From Membranipora membranacea (taxonomy: Eukaryota; Bryozoa; Gymnolaemata; Cheilostomatida; Membraniporidae): a stretch of 64,000 nt of DNA. Numbering within the stretch: position 1 is the first letter of the stretch; every line of letters starts with the position of its first letter. This document shows, in pieces, positions 25,251 through 37,398 of this stretch. The DNA is taken from the NCBI GenBank assembly GCA_914767715.1, contig OU612069.1:13453387-13517386 (forward strand). Direction: 5' to 3'. A program made the position numbers and the translations under genes. The notes beneath the pieces were generated by a model. The model was not told the DNA's origin, searched no databases, and was given only the letters and a program-made list of their open reading frames with translations.

Positions 25251-25787
25251 GTATGCAGGACTTTTACTTCCACCCAATAGGAATCAGCGGTGTAAAATTC
25301 CAAAATCCGACAATATCTCACAAACACAACTATGTCTGAGAATTAAACTCACAGCTTATTTTGCGGCCCATTAGGTAATTGTTACTGAGACATAATTCAT
25401 CTCATGTCATATATGCTGCCTGGTAAAAAAAGAACTGTGGCAAGCTTTTAACGAATAGGAATATCTATTATTGGTGTTAAACGTCACAAATACAACGACA
25501 CAACAAATTATACAGGCGATTTGGTCTAGATAAAAAATTAACATAATAAGGAGATTGCAATTGCCGCTATCTGAACTTATGACAGGCCGTACATGGGCAG
25601 CTACTATAAGAGAACTGAATAATAGTATAATCTGTGACAAGTTTGCATGAATGAATGAAAATAATTAAGAAATCATAGCAATAGCTGCTGTTATTTAAAC
25701 TCACATGGGAGAAGTGTAAAGCAGATTACATGACAATTATTTTATAAGATAACTCCTAGGAGCACAGAGTTAAACAATGGGTATATC

Positions 25788-25900
25788 CAGGGCCGTATAT
25801 TCTAAAAAAAATTTCACTCACTGACTTTTTAGAGATGAGCGTAATGATCGGGCGCAGCCTGATCCACACGCCATAGGCGTGGCTGGGAGGGGCGCTTTGG
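25788..25900. mobile_element. Possible truncated end related to the 13697 MITE
   Basis: CAGGGCCGTA followed by TTCTAAAAAAAATTT resembles the left end of the element at 13697 (CAGGGCCGTAGTTTAGAAAAAATTTT). The matching right end was not found. Confidence 0.35.
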
Positions 25901-26024
25901 CGGTATTTGGATGTATTTCAATAGCTCACTGAGCTGTTGGGTACTTGCAGAAAACAACTCAATAGCAGTAGAAGATTACGGTAAAAATGCTCCAGTTATA
26001 AAGCACCCATTTGGAAAAAAATCT

Positions 26025-26113
26025 GACCATGTTGGGACTTGAACCCACAACATTCTTAATAAACAGTGAACAAAAGAAAGACGCTCTACACACTGAGCTA
26101 TTCAGCCTGGCTA
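26025..26113 (-). repeat. tRNA-derived SINE head or tRNA relic
   Basis: On the minus strand an A box (TAGCTCAGTGTGTAGAGC) is followed by a B box (GGTTCAAGTCC) with good spacing. The acceptor stem does not pair and the anticodon region is overlong, so a functional tRNA is unlikely. Confidence 0.6.
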
Positions 26114-26119
26114 TGTAAA

Positions 26120-26400
26120 CTGTGCTTTGATATGCCCAGGTGCTTTAGTGATTAGCCTTTGAACCTTGGAAATTTCTATCAAAGCAGATGGCTTTGAACC
26201 ATTGATACTACTATTAAAGCAGATTTTAAACGCTTTGACCAGGCACTAAGGCTTAAATGATTTGCTCAGGTATGACTGTTCTTTTAGATATTAGCCTTTG
26301 AACCATAGAAATTTCTATTTGAGCAAATTTTAACCATCAACATTTCTATTGAAGCAGATTTTATTTTTACACATTTTGCCCAGGCACTTAGGCTTTATTA
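26120..26400. repeat. Diverged tandem repeats, AGCCTTTGAACC.T.GAAATTTCTAT
   Basis: About three diverged units each containing GCCCAGGCaCTTAGGCTT-like and TTTGAACC...AAATTTCTAT...AGCAGATTTTA segments, next to the tRNA-like head. Possibly the SINE body. Confidence 0.45.
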
Positions 26401-26880
26401 AGTTGCACTGATGATTGAGGATTGCACATAGACAAAACATTTTTATGCAACCTCATAGACATAGACAGAACTATGTCTATGGAATTGAATAAAAATGGCT
26501 AGAAAAAGCCAAAAAACCTGTGCTGGCTGTTGCAAGTTTTCTATGTCATAGCATCACCTGCTGTTTTTCATACTACTCCCAAAGAGAAGATCAGGTATGA
26601 ATCTAGTTATCTTGACAATAATTGAGGATGGATAGGCAAAACTGTAGGTGTTTATTGTGTGCAAAAATAGGGCTCAGCTGCCACATAAGTTGTCAGAAGT
26701 CCCCTATGAGAGTTGCTTCATGGGCATTACCTTAATACCACCTCCAAACCTATCGGTTTTTCGGTGGGATAAAAAAGTAAGAGCGTTGCACTTTGCCTTC
26801 ACCTGCTGTCGGACGACCCTTCACTGGCACAATTAAAAACTTTAGCCGAGCAGAGACAGAGATTAGATGCTAGGCTAAGA

Positions 26881-29725
26881 ATGGGATCAGGTTCAAGTTT
26901 TTGTACATCATCAACTACAGCTCATACTGAAGGTACACTGATATAATCATTGAAGATGGAATATAATGGAGAGTTTGGCTTACAATTGCGATGATAATGA
27001 TGCAATGACATTGAAGACCAACAATTGGCTTGTTTAGCTCACCAATGAGCAAGATGATTCAGCGATATAGATTAATACAGTTATGTACAGGGATGTGTCC
27101 GCCTCTAGTTGAAAATTGCAGGCAGAAGTTACATTTTGCGAGTGGTGGCTCAAGTATAGCGCAAACTTGGCCTTCTGACAATAAAAGCTGCAAAGCAAAA
27201 CATATTGGGCTAAGCTGATTGACCAAGAAAACTAACATTCATCGAAATATAAATGTGCAATCTTTGTGAATTACAGAGAGAAAACCGCCTATTTTCGGGC
27301 TCCGCATAACTGCAATACGTCAGTTCATCAAGGACCGTCCACAAGTGATAACTGAACATCTTACTACCTCTCAAATAAACAGGAAATATGTCAAACTTGC
27401 GACAGCAGGAACCGACGGGCTGTATGTTAAAAAGCTGATAGGTGTTACAGACTCTGAAACGGGTGTGCATCACGTTTCTCAGGCTACCGTATTTGTGTCA
27501 CATGCTTGTAGGTACAAATTCTATGATGTAGTGGTGAGCGTTATGGAGCATTACGCAGCTAAACATCCTGATGCTTTCTTCTGGTTTGAGCTTTTCACTA
27601 ACAATCAGAACGAAGTGGCGAATAACGATTTTGACTGGTTCAGCTCAACATTTCGCAACAGTATCAGAGAAATAGGTCAGGTGTTACTCGTTCTCTCCCC
27701 ATGGAACGATCCCATGCCTATTCATAGAGCATGGTGTCTCTTTGAGATTCACAATGCAATAGATGAATCCAAAGTAAAACTATCCATGGATATACCTCTC
27801 AATGAAGTTGAAGAGCTGGAAGTAGGGTTGATTGATGATTCTGACTGTGTAGTTCAGGCTTTATCAGAAAGCAGACACAACATCGATGTTTGATCTAGAG
27901 CTCATATTCAAAGTGATTGAAGAGTTGGACGGCGGGTTTTCACGCGTTAATTAACAAGTGAAAGAGCAACTGAGACGTTGGTAATCACCCAGCTGGAGTT
28001 CCTCATAAAGAGAGCACCAGGTAATACTGAACTAATGCGTAAAAGTGCTCATGTGATGCGAGCCTTCGCTTTTTATGATGAGGCTCTCCTTCATTATCAG
28101 AATGCTCTTCAGATAAACCTTGACCTTCATGGTGGAAACCATATCAATGTGGCCAACTCATACGCAGGCATGGCTAACGCCCACAAGAGTAAAGGTGACT
28201 ATGAAATATCTCTGGATTATAACAAGAGATCACTCCGAATTAGACTGGATGCATCGGGTAAAAAAAAAGGCGTGGCCCAGTCCTACAATAACATGGCAAA
28301 TGTGTACAAAGGTGACTATGATGAAGTTCTGGATTACTACAGTAAGTCCCTCAGGATAGGACTGGAAACTTTAGGGGAGAATCATCCTGATGTGGCCGAC
28401 ACCTATAATAACATGGCTAATGCCTACAAAAGTACTGGTGACCATGAAAAAGCGATGGACTATTACCGGAAATCACTTCAAATCAGACTGGACATTTTGG
28501 GGGATAACCATCCTAATGTAGCTGCCTGCTACAATAACATGGCTAATTTGTGCAAACGTATACGGTAAAGGCAACTATGATGAAGTTCTTGGTTTTATCA
28601 AAAATCACTTCAGATCAGGCTGGATACATTCGGAGAAAATCATCCTGATGTTGCTGACACTTACATGAGCATGGCTAATGCCTACTTCAGTAAAGAAGAC
28701 TATGATGAAACTTGATTATCACAATAGATCACTCCAAATCAGGCTTGACACACTTGGCGAAAACCATCCCGCCTTGGCTGCTTCCTACAACAACATGGCT
28801 GTCGTCTACGACCACAAAGGTGACTATGACAAAGCTCTGGATTACTATAACAAATCGCTCAAAATCAGTATGGATGCATTCGGAGAGAATCATCCTGATC
28901 TCGCAGACACTTACAACAATTTGGCCAATGTGTATGATGATAAAGGAGACTATGAGCAAGCACTAGAATACCACCAGAAATCACTCTAAATCACGCTGGA
29001 CGCATTTGGTGGAAATAATCCGGATGTCGTAGAAACATACAATAACATGGCTAACGTGTATGATAATAAAGATGATTATGATAAAGCTCTTGATTGCTAT
29101 CAGAAATCACTCCATATCTCTCTGGATACACAAGGTGACACCCACTCCGATGTAGCTGCCTCCTACAATAACATGGCCGTCGTGTACAAACATAAAGATG
29201 CCTACAATACAGCACTGATCAGGACTATGAAGATCGGCTAGGAATGTTACGCATTCCCTATCTTTGCAATTTTCTCTTTGATAGCTCATACAGTCACTTC
29301 ACAAAGATTTTAAACGATGAATCCCATCCACTTTATAGTCGCTTAAGTTTTAACAGTAACAGAACTTCCTCTCGAGCCAAACGATGCAGAACCACAAAGA
29401 GGTCTAACAGTTTTTTTAACTATTTTATGACCTATCATGATAATGGTCTTGTGTATCGTACTTAACCGTACCTAACTGCAGTATATCCTTTTAGTAATGT
29501 ATTTTTATTTTTGCAGCTACCAGTTTTTTAACCCACACTTACGTACATTCGATATCATCTCGTATACATGTACATTGAGTATGGCAGAATGTAATACAAT
29601 ACAATAACAAAAAAAAACTTGATTACTACCATAAATCACCCGCTATCAACGTGAGCGCGCTTGGTAAAAGCGCGCAGCTACTCGTCAAAATATCCAAGTG
29701 CTTCAAGCCGAGATTAAAAACTAGG
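26881..29725 (+). pseudogene. Broken paralogue of the TIR-TPR gene
   Basis: Exon 1 (26881-26932) encodes MGSGSSFCTSS, again with the myristoylation consensus, ending in the same splice phase; exon 2 starts at 27277 (ERKPPIFGLRITAIRQF). The TIR-like region is well preserved to about 27885 (ATVFVSHACR, WFELFTNNQ, AWCLFEIHNAI). It is then broken: a frameshift near 27885, TAA near 27951, a frameshift near 27980, a stop near 28566, frameshifts at 28600-28710 and TAA near 28987. About nine TPR units can be traced against six in the intact gene, so the array differed in length. A retrotransposon tail interrupts the last TPR (29244-29616); the C-terminal remnant continues at 29617-29725 (LDYYHKSPAINVSALGK). 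No CaaX box survives. Confidence 0.85.
29244..29616 (+). mobile_element. 5'-truncated non-LTR retrotransposon 3' end
   Basis: An open stretch reads ILNDESHPLYSRL...RAKRCRTTKRSNSFF, the usual C-terminal tail of CR1/L2/jockey-type reverse transcriptase ORFs. A 3' UTR ending AATACAATACAATAACAAAAAAAAA follows. It lies inside the last TPR of the TIR-TPR pseudogene. No clear target-site duplication. Confidence 0.75.
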
Positions 29726-32700
29726 TGCAAATTTGGTAGAGATTTTTGTTGTGATTTTAGGCCAATTTTCTTTGTCTCTTATCGATTAACCTAAACTGAG
29801 TTTAATTTTTTGCGCTGCCCGCTCTACAAGAACGAAGGGCGCAATGTGGAATCTCAGTTGTAAATTTAACTCTAGCGAAGGTGATTTCCTTCATACAGCT
29901 CATGGGTAGATTCAGCTGATTTGATGTTATTTCTCACCATATTACTCATCATTACATTCGTTAATCTTATCACATTTGTAACCATTGTTGGCTATTTATA
30001 AATAACTTGCCAATCAAGGCACTTCACGTGGTAACCCATTATTTGCTATTTTCTCGCCCCTCAGCACTAAAGTTCGCTCAAGTGTTGGGGGGGGGGGGGG
30101 GCAAAACTGACGTTTTAGATTCACCTAAATTCTCTAAAGAAACCTTTGTTAACACGGATCAGTCTGTTCTAATGCAGACACGGCCGGGTCTTAATTGCCT
30201 ATCGGGCTGCCAGGGTAGTTTTCTGCCCTTATACCTGCCATGGCGTCGTAACAAAAAAATGTCAACACCTCTTCATGGGGTACCACTACTACATTACAGA
30301 CAATCTATTTTTTAAATCATAGTCACTTGAATCTCATACAACATGCTTAACTTCCTCATGCTATGTTGTCTATTTAAACATTTTATTTTTGTCACAATAG
30401 TGACAATAACACAGAAAATGTATAATCCTAAATTACCTTATCCAAATATGTAAAGCTAGATGACTGGTGTGCGTACAGTTACATATTCATTATTTAATCA
30501 TATTCATTCAACGGCATTAATCCAAATTTGGAAATCCAAAAACACTACAGGCACTAAGGGTTTCATTCCCATCAGGACGGTAGGGCACCCCTAAAATAGT
30601 CATCCAAGGCGAGGGGCTAAGTACGTCGACATTCAATTGTCACTATGACGCAGCCTGCCATCTCTCTTAAGTTAGTCCTGTCAACATAAATATATTACAT
30701 TATAATACAAAGGCGTGCACTCGCAAGTACCCAACCCAGCTTCATCACTACTCATATAATTTTTACTTTTATTTTAATACCGCATGTTATATGGTCATTC
30801 ATAATAATGCCTGCAAACAGAAAAACTAACTTGCTCCAACATTATGCCTGCAAATACAGGCAATTTTATGTTTCTTTGTTTAATCTCGAATAAAGAATAA
30901 ACAGTTCAGTCAATCAATTTGAATGCTCACAGACTTGATTCTTTTGTTCACTTCGGCATTTTTAAGCCTCACTCTTCTCATGTTAAAAAATTCAATATTA
31001 TTTCAGCAGCTTATTTTGCGAAGATCAAGCAATATAGTAACCAGTTGAAAGTGTCACACATCGTTTTCCATGAAAATCCCCTCACCCTGTTAGACCTGTA
31101 CCAGGGGCATAACAGAATGAAGAAGCAGCAGTAGCTTAAAAGAGCAAGATTATAACATTTTTCACCCTCAAACCTCGATTGAAGTTGCCCTCTGTCTATA
31201 ATCCACATTGGAAGGGGTGCAATCACAAATGCAAAGCATTATATAGTGGTACAATTCAATCTCACTTGACACATCAAACATTTCACCTACAAGGACCCAC
31301 ATACATCCAGCCCTTATCATGCATAGGAATGAAGTGGATCATGGCTGTAGACGGATGTTATGGTCAGGTTTCGTGTTGGCCTCCCGATGCACCATCTAGT
31401 GCTTGCAGTGAAAATATATAGGTATACCTTCACTAAAAAAATATGCAGGATTGTAGAATGCCATGTACATAGTTTCGCTAGTACTTGGTCAGTTTATTTC
31501 CCATTTGTGCTGCTTTGGAGCTGCTCCCCCTCTACTGTTTATCAGGGTGAATTACTTGATAACTGACATGATCTGCAATATAATGTATAAACAACCTGCG
31601 TCAGATATTTGACCAACTGGAGGCTAAACTTTTTATCAGAACAGTACCTGCCCCCTCTGTTACAATTGATGAGTGTGTTTAGTTTGTATGGAGTTGCCCC
31701 TTCCTGCTGAGGAGGTGGGCAACTCTATACCTAAGCCAACTTGACAAGCCTTGTCACGAGAGCTTTGTCACAAGAGTCTACTTAATATCAGTACCTGAAT
31801 AATATAACATCAAATGCAATGTATAAGATGAAATCAGAAAGCAGTTCGGCAACGAGCGACTCGATTTTTTGTCGTTGATAACCCATTTTGTTCATATAGA
31901 CAACGATCTTATTAAATTGATCGATGGGCCAGCTCAATCTCCTTTTTTAGGCCCATGACTATCCACAGTGATTATCACCCGGTGTGTATAAACCGGCTGT
32001 GAACATCAAGGCAGGAGAGTTTATCAACTCTTGCAATCTCGAAATCGAGAACTGGATTGATCGGGCAGATAACTCCATAATAACACTAATCAAATATTTT
32101 TGTATAGTAAAAGGGGAGATGCCTTCGGAAGACGAGATCGCACGAGTTGACAAGTTTTGTTCCCCCTACCCCCCGGATCGAACCAAGCTTGTCAGGCTAG
32201 GTTGGGTGGGGAGAGCCTGCCCAGGCTTAGCTACTGTGCATTAGCTGTGATAACTTCCAACACAGCTAATGCACAATAGCTAGCCCAGGCTAAATATGTG
32301 CCCTATTTGAAAAATGATAATACTTCATCCTAATTTGGAGTTGCCCCCTCCTCGAATCCAAGACCATCAAAATAATAAATCTGCAATTATGATTCAACCT
32401 TCTGGCTGCAACCATTTTTATTTAAGGGGTGGCAAATCTATATATTATTGTTGGTTGGCTTGATATCCATACCTACCTTTTTCACTTATGCAATCCTTTG
32501 AATATAACAAAAAATAGGCATGAGATGTAAGTGCAACATTGCAAACACACCAATCTTTACACAAATAACGCAACAACAATGGAATTTGGTATTTACTGAC
32601 TACCCCTTTGAAACCAGTACGTATCAAGGTCAGCTTCACCCTGAGCTCTCCACTATATGTCAAATAACCTAAGTTTCGATTACTCTTTCTTCACAATGTA

Positions 32701-33284
32701 GTGAAGTTAGCCTCAGTAACATGTGTTTTACGAGAAGAGAGCAATGGGATGAAGAGGGAACTCAACATGCTACACGTGATTTGCGTGCCCACTATTATAT
32801 GACTATCTCATCTCCATCTACTAGCAATACACATAAAATTTCACATGGCACGAGTTGTTCTGATGACAGGCCTTTCATACAAACATCGAACGACATAGTA
32901 AAGAACTGAATCTAATAATATATAGCACTAATAAATAGGTGGTAAGAAAATATTGTTATTATATTTATTTATATAATATAATTATATATTTATTTACATA
33001 CTAAACTAATACGTGGTTGGTTTAAGTTTTAGCAAGCAAGGAGCGAGTTGAGAAGGCCTATCATCAGCAGTGAATAATTTTGGTTTGAGAGAGAGTTTTA
33101 TTTCCTACTAATTTTTTTTCTATTTAGTATTTAGCTTAACAAGGTGGTTGCTGTCAACATCATTAGCTTACTACCTCCACACCCTACAATTACAAATGCG
33201 GGACAGTCACGTCAAGGTAATATCAGCTCAACTGCAGTATTTCATCCCTCACTGCAGGCAATACTAGACTGCACCAAAATAGTT
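29726..33284. other. Long noncoding stretch
   Basis: No supported gene. Contains 15 G (30087-30101); TGGAGTTGCCCC-type hairpin motifs near 31500, 31690-31735 and 32333-32365; an inverted pair GCTACTGTGCATTAGCTGTG...CACAGCTAATGCACAATAGC near 32230-32280; and AT-rich DNA at 32940-33000. Confidence 0.5.
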
Positions 33285-33515
33285 GCTTCATAGCACTGCT
33301 AGACTGTGGAACACCCTACCAATCGACAGCACCCTTATCGAGGGACTCCCGGTGGCAGGCTAATGGTGAACTTGATGATGTTCAATCTACCGACTCTATG
33401 ACTGCGTTGCAGACCCGGAACGGAGACTGACAGACAAGATGCCATATATTGCCTCATTTTTCTAACAGGAGTTGGCGATCAACCTACAAGTACCAAGTAA
33501 GTAAGTAACATCATT
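33285..33515 (+). mobile_element. Likely non-LTR retrotransposon 3' fragment
   Basis: A frame reads RLWNTLPIDSTLIEGLP, similar to the C-terminal reverse-transcriptase tail of LINEs, and then decays. The segment ends in a short AAGTAAGTAAGTAA repeat, a common LINE 3' end. Confidence 0.5.
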
Positions 33516-36070
33516 CAGGGTTATCACTTCTTATACAACTTGTTGTCTATTATATGTTTATCACACTGCCTGCATTATATTGGTTTATATTTAATACCAA
33601 TTGAGTGAAGAGTTGTCATGTACATGCATGCTCATAACTTAGCTAATATAGAAAGAAGTATGATCTGTAAATTTGCTGAATTTCAACTACCTGCAACTTG
33701 ACATGGGGATATGAAAGGGGGATATTTTGCCACCCTTCACAAATCAAATGACTCATAAGTTACCACTCATTCAACTCGTTAACCAATCACATGATATTGC
33801 TGCGCTGCTGCTACTCCTCCTTTGTGTGTCAATAGTGGCATTGGCAAGCCGAGGTCACAAAGACTTAGGCAGAAATGGTGAGAACAGGTTGATGATGACA
33901 CCAAACGAAACACGGACGAAGTAGACACAATATATGTAAACAAGATATACACTTTGATAGCCCGCAAGAGTGAGTACCTTATTCATATCTACACACCGTC
34001 CTGGTTGTAAGAGCGCAACATGTAATGCTGTCTTGCGTATGATGTAACGGTAATCTTTCTTTTCTTTCAGTTGATGCATTATGTTTGGCAGCCATGCCTT
34101 TTAATTCTCAAACTTTTTTTCAATATGGGATAATCTCTTATACCTTCCATTTTTCCTTTGGGGCAGGGACATTACCCAAACAATTTAGTACAATTTTCCT
34201 TAATTTCAAGGCTGTATCATCAAATCCAATATTACAGTGATCAATGTGCCAATGTACATGTAGGCATGTTTTAATTAAGCGCAGTTACCAAATGTTATTG
34301 ATGAAAGCTTGAATAACAATACAATATCAAGGGTCAAATTCAAAGTTACAAATAATCTGTTTCCCAGATCCAAGGACATCCATTGTGTCAAGTATTAGGG
34401 TGGAGAGATCATAAGATGTCATAGCCATTCTGACCTCTTTGATTTGGGTATGGCATCTAAACGACAATAACAGACAACACCAAATTACTGCTAGAAATTG
34501 GTCAATCACAACTTCTAAACCTGTAAAATCCAATCATAATCTCATCCATGGCACAAAGAGCCCCTCAGTAGGCCTACTTATGTTGTTGGATGACTACGCA
34601 TTTTAATGGTCTGTTATTTGTGCAATGATAAAGATAATATATCAAGAGAGTGTCTGCATATTAATGAAATGATGTTAACAGGATCCATCAAAATTTGTTA
34701 CCAAAAACATTGGTTGTTGCATTGTATTTGCTGTTAACCGTCATGCATTTTTGGCCGCTTGTTTTCTAACACAACATTTTGACCCTTGTTTATGCCAGTG
34801 GGTTAGAATATAGATAGCATAGTGTGTTATGCAAGCTATTTCCATTCTCTTACAAAGAGAGAAACTTGTGATGAGCAGTAGCGCTGGTTTAAAACTTGTA
34901 TCGTAATGTATGGTATGGTATTGTCTTGTTATTCAAGCTTTCACCTATTAATTTTGGTAGCTCCCAGTCACAGAAGCATTGTTAACTGTTATGTAGGATT
35001 TGATGATACTGGGACTTTCTGACATTGATTTGTCAATCAGAGTTTTTGCTGGGATGGCAATCAATGCATAACGTAAAAGCTGCCAGATTTACAGCTTTAT
35101 TCAGATCCTGACACAAAGTTTTATACTGATAAGGCATATCTCCATAATAGCCACGTATTTTACCACTGATCCATAAATTCATATCTATTTTCTATAGTAA
35201 TCGGAGTCGCCTGTTGTAGAGAAATGAAATGAAGTACTAGCTGAACTTGATTTGAGGTGTCATCAATATTCGGTGACAATCTGGCCGGCGCCTGTCAGCA
35301 TATACAGACTGAAACAGGTCTCCACTAGTCTTTGACTATATCTTGTCTCCAGCTGAAAAGAAGAGTGCATCAACATACCTTAGCCTAAAGGTGGGTGGGT
35401 ATGACATACCATTAACCGGAAATACAGGGTTCTACAAAAGCAAATGTATTCATAATTTGATGCGTGTCTTTGTTTATTAGGTCTACAAACATGAATTTTG
35501 GTGGATAGTGTCTATCTTCTGCCTGTGACTCTTCGGGCTCACTGTAACTGGTGGGCACATCGATATTTGAATAAGGTCCGACCCTATTCGTTTATATTCA
35601 TATTCAACATCAGTATTTGAAATGTATGTCTCACTCACATTAATCTCACATAGCAATGATTCGCAACAACCCAGACTAGTTAGCCCCTCTTAAATCGTCG
35701 TCGATTATTTGCTAGTCACAACACGCATTGCTGGAATTTATTTTACCAATTTTTGAGCTGCCTTGAATTTTAACCAGTCAGACCACTTTGATTAAATCCA
35801 TATCCTGACGTTTTAGGATCAGAGCATGTTTTGAATGCTATGGTACAAAAAATCATCTGGAGTATTTTACTCTATTGTAGGCATGTTGGATTGATGACGC
35901 CTATCTTAAACTGCTGCATTATCTGGTGAGCTGATGGTTTTTGAGTCTTGCTACGGAAACTGTCTTGTTGTCTGCGGAAGGGACTAAGCATCCGACTATG
36001 TTGGGTAAGTATTTCCTTATGCCTGTGAAATGGTACTCTGTTTTCACCGTTCAATTTCCTGTCACAAACT
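33516..36070. other. Noncoding stretch
   Basis: No exon or mobile-element signature that I can support. Near 35300-35400 a CTGAAACAGGTCTCCACTAG segment resembles part of the tandem unit at 36071-36700. Confidence 0.45.
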
Positions 36071-36700
36071 TGCAAATATGAATTCAGTTTTGCAATGGCA
36101 TTTCACAGTTTTATAAGACTGCTTTTTTCAGAAGCAAAGAAAGACTGGTCAAGCATAGTGGAGACCGGAATTGTAGCTTTTGAGTTGCTCACAAAGTTTC
36201 GGAGCGTTGTTTTAGTTTCATAGTCAGACTGAAAGGTTAGATTGCTTGGCTCTTTTTTCTTTTTCTTCAACATGGGTCTTCTTAGCTGGCTTGACTCTGA
36301 AACAGGCCTACAGTGACTACATGAAGCTTGTCAATTCACGGTCAACATCCCTGTCGCTCAAGACCAATTCTCTGCAAATATGAGTTTGGCCCACTGTTTT
36401 TTCATGGCATCTAACAGCTTCATAAGACTGCTACGCTTCTTGAATTGCAGACGGGACAAGCATAGCAAAGACCGGAATCTTTGTTTTTTCAAGTGGTTCA
36501 CAAAAGTGATTGATAGTGGTTTTTTTCCAGGATTATATGGATCAATGCATAGTTGGACTGTGAAAGGGTGGATTTTTTTTTTCTAGTGAATAGTCTTCAA
36601 GGCTTGATGGGCTCTGGAACAGGTCTACAAAGGCTACATGGCATCACAAGTGATGAGTGTTTTTCAATTCATGTCAAGTTATTATATTCATGCCATGCCA
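36071..36700. repeat. Tandem duplication, two diverged units of about 310 bp
   Basis: Both units share in order: GCAAATATGA, TTCATAAGACTGCT, GAC(G/T)G(G/T)(A/T)CAAGCATAG, GACCGGAAT, TTCACAAA, GACTGAAAG/GACTGTGAAAG, GCTTGA, CTGAAACAGGCCTACAG/CTGGAACAGGTCTACAA and CTACATG. First unit about 36071-36360, second about 36375-36700. No coding function recognised. Confidence 0.6.
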
Positions 36701-37398
36701 AGTCAATTCATGGTAAAGCGATCAATTCTTGTCTTTCATCCATCCATCAGCCCTTTCTTCGTTGTTGAGGCACTACTGCTGTCGGTATGTGCGCATCTGT
36801 TATATGTCATGATTTAAAATCTTGAATCTCAGATCGATTTGTAAGCTAGCCACAGGCAGAACTGGTTACGCTCCCTGTATGTAAAGGGGTGGGGGAAGGC
36901 AGGCAGGTGGTACCATCTTTTTTTCCATAAACCGTTGTACAGCTTACAATTCTTTGTTGTGCTCAGATTTGAAACAGCTTTGTTGATGCATGACCTCCCT
37001 CCACATCTGATTTCAAAGTTGTTCAGCTATTGGCCTTTGGAAGAAAAGGTGGCCTAAATTTCCTACTGCAATTTCTACAGCTAATTCTCTTTTTTTTTTA
37101 TGAATATATATACTTAGATTTATATATTGATGATACTTGGTTATTCAATTCAACCGGTATTGGTTGGAATTCAGAGATACATTTTATTTGCATTCACTAC
37201 TGACCGGATGCAGCATAAAAAGGAATGTCCAAAGGCAAGACTGTGCCTACATAAAGTAACTGTAAAATGGCATAAAGAGTTGTCCGATTATAAAGTATTG
37301 TTTAGACAACTCCAAAATATAACACTTGAATTTTTATCTTTATGATCGAGAGATTGGCGAATGTAGACAAACGGCATTTTGAGTTCATTCAGCAATTT

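Noticed and set aside
26025-26113. Functional tRNA gene
   Set aside because: A and B boxes are present but the acceptor stem does not pair and the anticodon arm is too long.
33727-33924. Plus-strand frame with a hydrophobic stretch (AALLLLLLCVSIVAL)
   Set aside because: Short, no start context or partner exon; a single hydrophobic run is not enough.
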